Under the pieces are notes generated by a model. That model was not told where the DNA came from, did no database searches, and saw only the letters and a program-made list of their open reading frames with translations. DNA of 64,000 nt from HGM11501 sp045123995 (GTDB lineage Bacteria > Bacillota > Clostridia > CAKSNL01 > HGM11501). Made by a program: the position numbers and the translations under genes. How positions within the stretch are numbered: the first letter of the stretch is position 1; every line of letters begins with the position of its first letter. This document shows positions 1-7,606 of this stretch, piece after piece. The stretch lies in assembly GCA_045123995.1 (NCBI GenBank), contig JBGVKY010000007.1:1-64000 (forward strand), read 5' to 3'.

Positions 1-1
1 T

Positions 2-58
2 AGTGAAGAAGAGCGGGAGTTCCTGCTCTCCTGGATAAATGATATTCACCGCAGTTAA
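2..58 (+). CDS. C-terminal end of an unidentified upstream gene (partial)
   Basis: An open frame enters from the left edge and stops with TAA at 56-58, leaving 18 residues that end ...LLSWINDIHRS. It ends 13 bases before the next start codon, and its stop overlaps the next gene's Shine-Dalgarno sequence (TAAGGAGG), so it is probably the preceding gene of the same operon. PHP-domain phosphoesterases often precede these ferredoxin genes in clostridial hydrogenase operons, but the fragment is too short to identify. Confidence 0.35.
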   Translation, partial: SEEEREFLLSWINDIHRS

Positions 59-71
59 GGAGGAAACAATA

Positions 72-311
72 ATGAAAATCACAGTTTGTATCGGAAGTTC
101 CTGTCATATCAAAGGTTCTCATCAGGTTGCACAGCAACTCAAAAATTTAATAAGTGAAAACGGGATCGGTGACAAAGTGGAGCTTTGCGGAATTTTTTGC
201 ATGGGCAAATGCCAGAAGGGCGTTTGTGTAACTTTGGATGACGAATTTCATTCAGTTACCCCTGAAACCGTAGTGGACTTTTTCAAAAACGAAGTTTTAA
301 CGAAAGTGTGA
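72..311 (+). CDS. Thioredoxin-fold [2Fe-2S] ferredoxin (NuoE/HymA-like), first copy
   Basis: The 79-aa product has the layout of small thioredoxin-like 2Fe-2S ferredoxins. A CIGSSCHIKG loop lies near residues 6-15 and an FCMGKC motif about 30 residues later, giving the four cluster cysteines. Family members pass electrons between NAD(P)H-linked modules and hydrogenases. I chose the ATG at 72 over the in-frame ATG at 39 because AAGGAGG lies just upstream of 72 and homologues begin at MKITVCIGSSC. It is followed after 6 bases by a second, related ferredoxin gene, suggesting a tandem duplication that has diverged. The soluble redox role in the hydrogenase operon is inferred from context. Confidence 0.85.
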   Translation: MKITVCIGSSCHIKGSHQVAQQLKNLISENGIGDKVELCGIFCMGKCQKGVCVTLDDEFHSVTPETVVDFFKNEVLTKV

Positions 312-317
312 TATTTT

Positions 318-563
318 ATGATTATACAGATTTGTGTCGGCAGTTCCTGCCACTTAAAAGGCTCACCTGAAATTGTGAACTTAATTACAGAGGCGATTAA
401 AGAACATAAGCTGGAAGACGAAATAACGCTTACCGGTAGTTTCTGTATCGGTAAATGCAACCGCCAGGGCGTTACCATACAGGTGGATGATGAAATTCAC
501 GTTGGCATTACCCGTGAAAATTTCAAAGACTTCTTCCGTGATAAAGTTCTCGCCTTAATGTAA
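318..563 (+). CDS. Thioredoxin-fold [2Fe-2S] ferredoxin, second copy
   Basis: The 81-aa product resembles the preceding gene: CVGSSCHLKG at the N-terminus and SFCIGKC about 30 residues later, with a shared LDDE/VDDE-H strand after the second pair of cysteines. It is likely to carry one [2Fe-2S] cluster in a thioredoxin fold. The gene sits 6 bases after the first copy and 17 bases before the PAS hydrogenase gene, so all are probably cotranscribed. The two copies differ enough to have separate partners, perhaps one for each hydrogenase in the operon; that is inference. Confidence 0.85.
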   Translation: MIIQICVGSSCHLKGSPEIVNLITEAIKEHKLEDEITLTGSFCIGKCNRQGVTIQVDDEIHVGITRENFKDFFRDKVLALM

Positions 564-580
564 AAGAAAGGAAAAGTAAA

Positions 581-2260
581 ATGCCAAACTGTTTAACCCT
601 TAAAAAATCTAATTGTAAAAACTGTTATAAATGTATACGTCACTGCCCTGTCAAGGCCATTCGTTTTTCCGGAAATCAGGCTCATATCATTGGAAACGAG
701 TGTATTCTTTGCGGACAGTGTTTCGTTGTCTGCCCCCAGAATGCAAAACAGATTGTGGATGAAACCGAAAAGGCAAAGGTTCTTCTTCAGTCAGGTGACC
801 CTGTTATTGTAAGTCTTGCTCCCTCCTTCGTGGCAAACTACGATGGTGTAGGAATCGACTCAATGCGCAATGCCCTTAAAAAGCTGGGCTTTTCAGATGT
901 AGAAGAAACTGCTATAGGTGCCACAATAGTAAAGAAAGAGTATGAAAGAATGTTAAAGGAGGATGACCTGGATATAGTTATATCTTCATGTTGTCATTCT
1001 ATAAACCTTCTCATACAGAAGTACTTCCCCGCTGAGCTTGAGTATCTGGCAGATGTGGTTTCTCCCATGCAGGCCCACTCTATGGATATAAAAAAGAGAA
1101 TTCCGGGTGCAAAAACCGTATTTATTGGCCCTTGTGTTGCCAAAAAGGACGAAGCAGAACACTATGAGGGTATTGTTGATGCCGTTTTAACCTTTGAAGA
1201 ACTTACAAACTGGTTAAACGAAGAAAATATTGAGCTTTCAAAAGAAATGGATTACGAAGAAGAAAGCCGAGCAAGATTCTTCCCCACCACAGGCGGGATC
1301 CTAAAGACCATGGTCGATGCTCCTTCCGGCTATACCTATATGGCTCTTGATGGAATTGAAAACTGTATCAGCGCTCTTAAAGACATAGAAAGCGGCAAAA
1401 TTCACAAATGCTTCATCGAAATGTCCGCTTGCGTGGGAAGTTGTATCGGCGGTCCTGTAATGGAAAAATACCACCACACTTCTCCTATAAAGGACTTTAT
1501 CACAATTTCAAATTATGCAGGAGACAAAGACTTCACTGTCACTACTCCCGAAAACACAGAGCTTAAGAAACAGTTTACATATATAGAACACAGACTTCAG
1601 CCTCCCACAGAAACCGAAATTTATAATGTCCTTCGCCAGATGGGTAAATTCAAGCCCTCGGATGAACTCAACTGCGGTTCCTGCGGATATAACACCTGTC
1701 GCGAAAAGGCCATTGCCATCTGCCAGGGAAAAGCAGAAATTTCCATGTGTCTTCCCTACCTTAAAGACAAGGCTGAAAGCTTTTCAGATACCATAGTCAA
1801 GAACACTCCCAACGGACTTATTGTTCTTAACGAAGAACTTGAGGTACAGCAGATAAACGAATCTGCAAGACGCTTAATGAACATTCGTTCAAGTGCTGAT
1901 GTATTGGGAGATCTGGTTGTCCGCATCATGGACCCCAAAGACTTTATGGAAGTTAAAACCACGGGCAAAAATATCAAAAACAAAAGAGTATATCTTGCCG
2001 AGTACAAGCGTTTCATAGAACAAACCATTGTATATGATAAGGATTCTCACCTTTTAATCGGAATTCTTCGTGATATCACAGATGAGCAGAACGAGCGCGA
2101 AAAGAAGGAAAGCATCAGCCGTCAAACCGTTGAGGTTGCCGATAAGGTTGTTGATAAACAGATGCGCATTGTTCAGGAAATAGCATCACTTCTGGGAGAA
2201 ACCGCCGCAGAAACAAAAATTGCTCTTGCAAAGCTGAAGGAGTCGATACAGAATGAATGA
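581..2260 (+). CDS. PAS-domain [FeFe] hydrogenase, HydS-type (putative H2 sensor)
   Basis: The 559-aa protein starts with two [4Fe-4S] motifs (CKNCYKCIRHCP and CILCGQCFVVCP). An H-cluster domain follows at about residues 65-330, with altered signatures: SSCCHS for L1, GPCVAKKDEAE for L2 and EMSACVGSCIGGP for L3. An extra Fe-S motif (CGSCGYNTC plus a distal Cys) lies near 365-395 and a PAS domain follows to about 500. This layout matches group C (HydS) putative sensory hydrogenases rather than bulk catalytic ones. The histidine in L1 in place of the usual proline sets it apart from the catalytic paralogue downstream. Its 3' end overlaps the phosphatase gene by 8 bases, which suggests translational coupling and a sensor-to-phosphatase relay. 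Sensing of H2 is not shown by sequence alone. Confidence 0.85.
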   Translation: MPNCLTLKKSNCKNCYKCIRHCPVKAIRFSGNQAHIIGNECILCGQCFVVCPQNAKQIVDETEKAKVLLQSGDPVIVSLAPSFVANYDGVGIDSMRNALKKLGFSDVEETAIGATIVKKEYERMLKEDDLDIVISSCCHSINLLIQKYFPAELEYLADVVSPMQAHSMDIKKRIPGAKTVFIGPCVAKKDEAEHYEGIVDAVLTFEELTNWLNEENIELSKEMDYEEESRARFFPTTGGILKTMVDAPSGYTYMALDGIENCISALKDIESGKIHKCFIEMSACVGSCIGGPVMEKYHHTSPIKDFITISNYAGDKDFTVTTPENTELKKQFTYIEHRLQPPTETEIYNVLRQMGKFKPSDELNCGSCGYNTCREKAIAICQGKAEISMCLPYLKDKAESFSDTIVKNTPNGLIVLNEELEVQQINESARRLMNIRSSADVLGDLVVRIMDPKDFMEVKTTGKNIKNKRVYLAEYKRFIEQTIVYDKDSHLLIGILRDITDEQNEREKKESISRQTVEVADKVVDKQMRIVQEIASLLGETAAETKIALAKLKESIQNE

Positions 2261-3425
2261 TTTATGTGCAGATATCGGCTGGAAAAGTATCAATCATTAC
2301 GGTGAACAACTTTGCGGTGACCATGTGGACATAGTTGAGCAAAATGATTCTTCAACAGTAATCGTTCTGGCAGACGGTCTTGGCAGCGGAGTTAAAGCAA
2401 GTATCTTATCAACCCTTACATCAAAAATCATTTCTACCATGATGGCTTCGGGTCTTCCCCTCGAAGAATGTGTTTCTACCATCGCTGCCACTCTTCCCGT
2501 ATGTTCCGTAAGGGGTGTTGCATACTCAACATTTACAATTATGCATTTAATAAATAACGATACTGCCGAAATTATTCAATATGATAACCCATTAGCTATA
2601 GTTCTTCGTGACAATAAAAATTTCGACTATCCCAAAACAGAAATGAATATTGACGGAAAGAAAATTTACAAGTCCGTTATACGTTTGGAGGAAGGCGACA
2701 TTTTTATTGCAATGAGTGACGGTTGTCCCCATGCCGGAATAGGCATGGCGTATAACTTCGGCTGGAAGAGAGAAGAAATAATTGAATTTATGGAAACCGT
2801 CAGCCTTTCGGGGCTTACTGCCAAAAATCTCTCAACAGTTTTAGTTGATGAGGTTGATAAGCTCTACGGCGGAAAACCGGGAGACGATGCAACGGCATGT
2901 ATCATAAAAATCAGAAAGCGAGAACCCATGAACATTCTTTTCGGTCCTCCTTCTAACCGTGATGACTGTGACCGTATGATGTCCCTTTTCTTCTCAAAAG
3001 AAGGAAAGCATATTATATGCGGAGGAACAACTTCTTCTATTGCTGCAAAATATTTAAGAAAGCCACTCCAGACAACTCTCAACTTTGAAAGCTCAGATAT
3101 TCCTCCCATTGCAAAGCTTGAGGGGGTTGATCTGGTGACAGAAGGTGTTATAACTGTAAACAGAGTTTTGGAATATGCCAAAGACTATGTGGGTGATAAC
3201 CAGATGTACGAGCACTGGAATTATAAAAGGGACGGCGCTTCACTTATCTGTCAGCTTCTCTTTGAAGAAGCTACAGATATAAACTTCTATGTAGGCCGTG
3301 CCATAAATCCTGCTCATCAGAATCCCGATTTGCCTATCAATTTCAGTATTAAAATGAATCTGGTTGAGGAGCTTTCAAAGAGCCTCAGACTTATGGGCAA
3401 AAGAATTAAAGTAAGCTATTTTTAA
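2253..3425 (+). CDS. SpoIIE/PP2C-type serine phosphatase of the hydrogenase operon
   Basis: The 390-aa protein has a PP2C/SpoIIE-like domain over the first 220 residues, with metal-binding motifs LADGLGSG, MSDGCPHAG and GDDATACIIKI. A C-terminal domain of about 160 residues starts near NILFGPPSNRDDCDRM and has no function I can name. PP2C-type phosphatases beside HydS-type hydrogenases are a recurring arrangement and are thought to relay the H2 signal through protein dephosphorylation. The 8-base overlap with the upstream gene argues for coupled synthesis. No transmembrane segment is evident, so it should be cytoplasmic. The phosphatase target is not evident here; no anti-sigma or kinase gene is visible in the window. 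Confidence 0.8.
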   Translation: MNDLCADIGWKSINHYGEQLCGDHVDIVEQNDSSTVIVLADGLGSGVKASILSTLTSKIISTMMASGLPLEECVSTIAATLPVCSVRGVAYSTFTIMHLINNDTAEIIQYDNPLAIVLRDNKNFDYPKTEMNIDGKKIYKSVIRLEEGDIFIAMSDGCPHAGIGMAYNFGWKREEIIEFMETVSLSGLTAKNLSTVLVDEVDKLYGGKPGDDATACIIKIRKREPMNILFGPPSNRDDCDRMMSLFFSKEGKHIICGGTTSSIAAKYLRKPLQTTLNFESSDIPPIAKLEGVDLVTEGVITVNRVLEYAKDYVGDNQMYEHWNYKRDGASLICQLLFEEATDINFYVGRAINPAHQNPDLPINFSIKMNLVEELSKSLRLMGKRIKVSYF

Positions 3426-3437
3426 GGAGTGTGAGTT

Positions 3438-4865
3438 ATGAGAAAATTTGATACAAAAGTACAACACCTTAAATATAAAGTACTTCGCGAGGTTGCTAAA
3501 GAAGCCTGGAATGACACTCTTCTTGAAAACATCCTTAAAATTCCCGAAACTATTGTTCCGGGGAAAACCCCTACCATGCGTTGCTGTGTCTATAAAGAAA
3601 GGGCAATTTTGCAGGAAAGAATAAAGATTGCAATGGGCGGTAACAAAGAAAATCCCAATGTAATCGAGGTTATCGACATTGCCTGCGACGAATGTCCTGC
3701 TGCGGGTTATGATGTAACTGATTCATGCAGAGGCTGTCTTGCCCACAGATGCGAAGATGTCTGCAAGAGAGGGGCCATTTCCTTTGACCGTAATCATGTG
3801 GCACACATTGATAAATCAAAGTGTGTCGAATGTGGTCAGTGCGCAAAGGTATGCCCTTATTCTGCTATTGTAAACCGCAAGCGCCCCTGTCAGAATGCTT
3901 GCAAAGTAAAAGCTATCTCAATTAATGATGATAATGCTGCGGCCATTGACAACAATAAGTGCACTGCCTGCGGTGCTTGTGTTTACCAGTGTCCATTCGG
4001 TGCAATAACCGATAAATCTTATATTTTAGAAGTTATTGACTTTATAAAGAAAAGTGAAGATAACAAAAAATATAAAGTTTATGCTATGGTAGCACCCTCG
4101 ATTTCCAGCCAGTTTACTTATGCAAAGCTGGGTCAGGTTATAAAAGGTCTTAAAAATCTCGGTTTTTACACCGTTATAGAGGCTGCTCTCGGTGCGGATA
4201 TGGTAGCTCAGTCAGAATCAAAAGAGCTTTTTGAAAAAGGCTTTCTTACAAGCTCATGTTGCCCGGCATTTGTTTCCTATGTAAAATCGGCATTTCCAGA
4301 TTTAGTTAAATATATTTCACATAATCTTTCCCCCATGGCAACTTTAGCTAAATACATAAAGGAAACCGATCCTGAATCAAAAGTAGTATTTATCGGTCCC
4401 TGCACCGCAAAAAAAGCAGAAGCGCAGCTTGAGGAAGTCAAGCATTACGTAGACTCTGTTATGACCTTTGAAGAGCTTCAGGCACTTTTTGACAGCAAAG
4501 ATATTGATATTACAACTCTCGGGGAAGATGTTCTTGATAACGCATCATATTTCGGAAGAATTTTCGCCCGCAGCGGCGGTCTTTCCGACGCTGTTGCCCA
4601 GGCTCTCAAAGAACAGAATATAGAATTTGACTTAAAGGCGATTCCTTGCGACGGCATTGAGGAATGCAGAGTTGCCCTTCTCAAAAAGAGCAAAAATGTA
4701 CTTGATGCCAACTTTATCGAGGGTATGGCTTGCGTTGGAGGTTGTATCGGTGGTGCAGGTTGTCTGACTCACGGTGAAAAAAACAAGGCAGAAGTTGATA
4801 AGTACGGAAAAGAAGCTTTTGAAAAAACCATTTCAGATGCTGTTTCTGTATTAAAACCACTATAA
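3438..4865 (+). CDS. [FeFe] hydrogenase, group B-like, ferredoxin-linked
   Basis: The 475-aa protein catalyses reversible H2 formation or oxidation with electrons passed through Fe-S clusters. The N-terminal 200 residues carry several cysteine motifs, including CVECGQCAKVCP and CTACGACVYQCP, plus an extra CRGCLAHRCEDVC segment. The H-cluster signatures are TSSCCPAF, GPCTAKKAE and GMACVGGCIGGAG, close to the canonical L1-L3 and typical of group B enzymes of anaerobic Clostridia. It follows the phosphatase gene by 12 bases with GGAGTG as ribosome binding site. Its intact L1 proline contrasts with the sensor-like paralogue upstream, so this is the likely catalytic enzyme of the operon. Confidence 0.88.
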   Translation: MRKFDTKVQHLKYKVLREVAKEAWNDTLLENILKIPETIVPGKTPTMRCCVYKERAILQERIKIAMGGNKENPNVIEVIDIACDECPAAGYDVTDSCRGCLAHRCEDVCKRGAISFDRNHVAHIDKSKCVECGQCAKVCPYSAIVNRKRPCQNACKVKAISINDDNAAAIDNNKCTACGACVYQCPFGAITDKSYILEVIDFIKKSEDNKKYKVYAMVAPSISSQFTYAKLGQVIKGLKNLGFYTVIEAALGADMVAQSESKELFEKGFLTSSCCPAFVSYVKSAFPDLVKYISHNLSPMATLAKYIKETDPESKVVFIGPCTAKKAEAQLEEVKHYVDSVMTFEELQALFDSKDIDITTLGEDVLDNASYFGRIFARSGGLSDAVAQALKEQNIEFDLKAIPCDGIEECRVALLKKSKNVLDANFIEGMACVGGCIGGAGCLTHGEKNKAEVDKYGKEAFEKTISDAVSVLKPL

Positions 4866-4947
4866 TAAAAAAGAGATAATACCTTTGAACTGTTCCAGTT
4901 TGTACAGACAATACAAAAAAATAGTTCCTAAGGTAGACCGTTAAATT

Positions 4948-5019
4948 TTAAGCAACATACTGACATCGCTTTTCAAGCGGTGTCATTTTTGTTTTCAGTT
5001 GTATTCTTTTATTATTGTA
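4948..5019 (-). pseudogene. C-terminal remnant of an IS3-family transposase
   Basis: Read on the minus strand, 5019 to 4948 encodes YNNKRIQLKTKMTPLEKR...YVA and a stop. YNNKRIQ-K-K-TP is the signature end of IS3-family (IS150-like) DDE transposases. The frame upstream of the first tyrosine no longer matches the family, so only about 23 residues survive. The IS end itself probably lies a few tens of bases beyond the stop, around 4880-4947. The remnant shows that an insertion sequence once sat between the hydrogenase operon and the oxygen-defence island. Confidence 0.6.
4961..4990 (+). terminator. Rho-independent terminator after the hydrogenase operon
   Basis: TGACATCGC (4961-4969) pairs with GCGGTGTCA (4977-4985), with one G-U pair, and TTTTT follows on the + strand. 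It lies inside the antisense of a transposase gene tail, so a transposase coding sequence appears to double as terminator for the hydrogenase operon. Confidence 0.6.
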
Positions 5020-5270
5020 CAAAGCAGAATTGCCTGTGTAAGACAGCAGAACGAATTAAGGGAAAATCAATTCGATAATTCTTCATAAAAGCCTTAGAAG
5101 ACATTTTTGAGTCGATTATTCCCGAACTTTCTCTGACCATCATATCAAAATATGACATTCATCAATCAAAGAAAAGACGGAACGAAACTCACTCTTTATT
5201 AAACTTTATTTTTGTTAGTATATCCGCTCACAAAACAAGAAATACTATACAAAAACCACGGAGATAATAA

Positions 5271-5447
5271 ATGTCAAAAAATAACTATTTTAAAGGTTGG
5301 TACTTTAAATGCTATGCAAATGATACAACAATTACTTTTATTCCGGCGTACCATCTAGTAATAGAATGGTACGCTTATGTTATCCGTTGCAGAAATTGCA
5401 ATATATGGGTCCCATTCCACAGCAAATTTAAACACATTGAATTTTGA
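5271..5447 (+). pseudogene. Broken tocopherol-cyclase-like gene (N-terminal remnant)
   Basis: A 58-codon frame with a GGAG ribosome binding site begins MSKNNYFKGWYFKCYANDTT and continues into TFIPAYH. KGWYFKC and a following IAFIPAYH-like strand are the N-terminal signature of tocopherol-cyclase-like proteins of Firmicutes, which are normally around 300 residues. After residue 28 the similarity fades and the frame stops at 58, so this is most likely a decayed gene or a short relic carried with the adjacent IS remnant. The rest of 5020-5540 shows nothing else I can support. Confidence 0.45.
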
Positions 5448-5460
5448 AAGTAGCTTGTTT

Positions 5461-5515
5461 TATTTATCTTAGCACACTCACTACTTGTGTATTTATATAA
5501 AACCTGGGGTATACT
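5461..5515 (+). promoter_or_regulatory. Probable trxA-trxB promoter region with a motif shared with dfx
   Basis: TATACT at 5510-5515 is a plausible -10 box about 65 bases before trxA; TTGTGT at 5485-5490 is a poor -35 at 19 bases. TATTTATCTTAGCACACT at 5461-5478 recurs with one base missing upstream of dfx at 10134-10150. This suggests a common regulator or a common origin of the two promoters. Confidence 0.35.
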
Positions 5516-5581
5516 TTCTTTGTATGAGTTAATTCAACATTTTTTGTGATATATCAACCTAATAATAAGGAGAATAAAATC

Positions 5582-5887
5582 ATGTCGGTATTAGTAGTTA
5601 GTAAAAATAATTTCCAAAAAGAAGTTTTAGAAAGCGACAGACCGGTGCTATTAGATTTCTGGGCAAGCTGGTGCGGACCTTGCAAGGCGATTTCGCCTAT
5701 TATAGATGAAATATCAGCGGAATATCCTGAGATTAAGGTATGCAAGGTAAACATAGATGAAGAACAAGAACTTGCCTCACAATTTGACATAATGAGTGTT
5801 CCGACACTTCTGGTTATTAAAGACGGTAAAGTAGTAAATCAATCAGTTGGACTAAAGTCTAAAAATCAAATTCTCCAGATGCTTTAA
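5582..5887 (+). CDS. trxA: Thioredoxin
   Basis: The 101-aa protein is a classical thioredoxin with WCGPC as active site (Cys31 and Cys34), the cis-proline in SVPTLLV and a normal family length. It reduces protein disulfides and is recharged by the reductase encoded 37 bases downstream. I chose the ATG at 5582 because AAGGAG lies 8 bases before it; the longer frame starting at 5546 would begin upstream of that site. The leader AAGGAGAATAA is nearly identical to those of trxB and ahpC in this island, consistent with shared origin or tuning. The cellular targets could include the peroxiredoxin encoded nearby. Confidence 0.93.
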   Translation: MSVLVVSKNNFQKEVLESDRPVLLDFWASWCGPCKAISPIIDEISAEYPEIKVCKVNIDEEQELASQFDIMSVPTLLVIKDGKVVNQSVGLKSKNQILQML

Positions 5888-5924
5888 ACATGTAAAGAGT
5901 ATGTCACTATAAGGAGAATAAGCA

Positions 5925-6848
5925 ATGGAAAAAATATATGATGTAATTGTAATTGGTGGGGGTCCTGCAGGATATACTTCGGCAATTTACACATCAAGAT
6001 CAGGTTTTGATACTTTAGTGCTTGAAAAATTTTCTGCAGGCGGACAGATGACACAAACTCCACAAATAGATAATTATCCCGGTTTTCCCGAAGGCGTGGA
6101 CGGATTTGAGTTAGGAACTAAAATGCGAGAGGGAGCAGAAAGATTTGGCTCCAAAACTGTTCAAGCAGAAGTTATTGAGGTAAATCTGAAAGATAAAATA
6201 AAAACAATTAAGACACCAGACGAAGTTCTTTTTGCTCACAGCGTCATAATCGCAATGGGAGCTGAGCATAAGCATTTGGGACTTGAAAATGAAGAAAATT
6301 TGATTGGCAAAGGTGTAGGATATTGTGCCGCTTGCGATGGTATGTTCTATAAAGGGAAAACCGCCACAGTTATCGGCGGAGGAAACTCAGCAGCGGCAGA
6401 TGCTCTTTTACTTTCTAAAATATGTGAAAAGGTTATCTTAGTCCATAGAAGGGACACATTAAGAGCTGAAAAGGTTTATCATGAGCCTCTACTTAAAGCT
6501 CAGAATGTAGAGTTTGAGTGGAATAGCAAGGTTTGTGAAATTTTAGCTGACAATAAGGTTACGGGTATTAAAATCAAAAATTCAGCACAAGGCACGGAAA
6601 AAGAAATCCATACAGACGGTGTTTTTATAAGCATTGGAAGAGTGCCTCAGACAGAGTTATTTCGCGGTCAACTTGATATTGATAAAAATGGTTACATTAT
6701 AGCAGACGAAACAACAAAAACCAGTATAAGCGGAGTTTTTGCAGTAGGAGATGTCCGTACCAAACCCGTTCGTCAGATTGTAACCGCTACGGCTGATGGA
6801 GCATGTGCATCTCATTTTGCAGAAGAATATTTAGCAACTATACAGTAG
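5925..6848 (+). CDS. trxB: Thioredoxin reductase
   Basis: The 307-aa flavoprotein has the FAD-binding GGGPAGYTSAIY near residue 11, the redox pair CAAC (134 and 137, CATC being more usual), an NAD(P)H-binding GGGNSAAADAL segment and the C-terminal GVFAVGDVRTKPVRQ FAD motif. It transfers electrons from NAD(P)H to the thioredoxin encoded just upstream. The length is normal for the low-molecular-weight bacterial enzyme. It shares an operon with trxA and is followed by a strong bidirectional terminator at 6890-6925. Clostridial enzymes of this type sometimes use ferredoxin or flavin donors; the dinucleotide preference cannot be read here. Confidence 0.92.
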   Translation: MEKIYDVIVIGGGPAGYTSAIYTSRSGFDTLVLEKFSAGGQMTQTPQIDNYPGFPEGVDGFELGTKMREGAERFGSKTVQAEVIEVNLKDKIKTIKTPDEVLFAHSVIIAMGAEHKHLGLENEENLIGKGVGYCAACDGMFYKGKTATVIGGGNSAAADALLLSKICEKVILVHRRDTLRAEKVYHEPLLKAQNVEFEWNSKVCEILADNKVTGIKIKNSAQGTEKEIHTDGVFISIGRVPQTELFRGQLDIDKNGYIIADETTKTSISGVFAVGDVRTKPVRQIVTATADGACASHFAEEYLATIQ

Positions 6849-6889
6849 ATAATATACATTTATCAGTAAGCTATATCTAAATTTGAAGA

Positions 6890-6925
6890 AAAGACACGGA
6901 TTTCAATCGAAATCTGTGTCTTTTT
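6890..6925. terminator. Bidirectional terminator between trxB and ferritin gene
   Basis: A 15-bp stem (AAAGACACGGATTTC with GAAATCTGTGTCTTT, one G-U) and a 4-base loop are flanked by A and T runs. It can end trxB from the left and the convergent ferritin gene from the right. Confidence 0.8.
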
Positions 6926-6989
6926 CTGATAGAGATAACCATAAGGCTTTAATCTTAACACTTTGCTATTATAAAGCTTTTATAAAAAA

Positions 6990-7502
6990 TTATAAAACTA
7001 ACGACGGAGCTGTATAAACTCGTGCTGCAAGTTCCTGATTGAGCATATAAAGACTTTTTGGATCCGAACCAAAAAGTTCCATCTTTGTAATCAAATCATT
7101 TGCATTTGTTTCCTCTTCACCTTGTTCCTTAACAAACCAATCAAGGAACTGCATTGTGCGAAAATCTTTAACATTGTATGCTGCTGCATAAATATCATTT
7201 ATAAGTGATGTTACATATTCTTCGTGTTCAAGTCCTGCCTTTAAAACATCCATATGGCTAGAAAATGTCTTGTCAGGTTTTGCAATAGCCTCAAGAGTTA
7301 CTTTTTGATTCTCGTTTTGGAGATACTGATAGAAAAGCATTGCATGGTCACGCTCTTCCTGTGCCTGAATCTTATACCAGTTGGCAAATCCGTCAAGGCC
7401 TGCATCTTCAAAATAATTCGAAAAATCAAGGTAGAGATACGCAGAATAGAACTCTTTGTTGATCTGTTGATTTAAAAGTTCATGTACTTTTTCATTCATC
7501 AT
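6990..7502 (-). CDS. ftnA: Non-heme ferritin, iron storage
   Basis: The 170-aa protein has the bacterial ferritin four-helix pattern, with NQQINKEFYSAYLYL containing the first ferroxidase glutamate, AQEERDHAMLFYQY with the second glutamate and histidine, and later EQGEEE. It oxidises Fe(II) and stores it in a 24-subunit shell, limiting Fenton chemistry. Two successive ATGs open the frame behind GGAGG; either could start. A perfect-spacing promoter at 7530-7558 serves the gene alone. Its place among peroxide and superoxide defence genes fits a role in oxidative stress protection. Confidence 0.92.
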   Translation of the reverse strand: MMNEKVHELLNQQINKEFYSAYLYLDFSNYFEDAGLDGFANWYKIQAQEERDHAMLFYQYLQNENQKVTLEAIAKPDKTFSSHMDVLKAGLEHEEYVTSLINDIYAAAYNVKDFRTMQFLDWFVKEQGEEETNANDLITKMELFGSDPKSLYMLNQELAARVYTAPSLVL

Positions 7503-7529
7503 AATATTATACCTCCGTTTTTTACCTTT

Positions 7530-7558
7530 ATTATATCATGTATGTATGAAAAAATCAA
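7530..7558 (-). promoter_or_regulatory. Promoter of the ferritin gene
   Basis: On the minus strand TTGATT (7553-7558) and TATAAT (7530-7535) are separated by exactly 17 bases, 28 bases upstream of the ferritin start. Confidence 0.75.
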
Positions 7559-7560
7559 CA

Positions 7561-7604
7561 AAAAAACACAGATGGAGAAATTTTGAACCTCCGTCTGTGT
7601 TTTT
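7561..7604 (-). terminator. Terminator after the MFS-SDR operon
   Basis: A 12-bp stem ACACAGATGGAG/CTCCGTCTGTGT with an 11-base loop is flanked by A and T runs on both sides. It lies 3 bases beyond the SDR stop codon and may also act in the opposite direction. Confidence 0.75.
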
Positions 7605-7606
7605 GT

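Noticed and set aside
5460..5490. Possible CIRCE (HrcA) element because of TTAGCAC upstream of trxA
   Set aside because: The CIRCE needs TTAGCACTC-N9-GAGTGCTAA; the second arm is missing here and before dfx.
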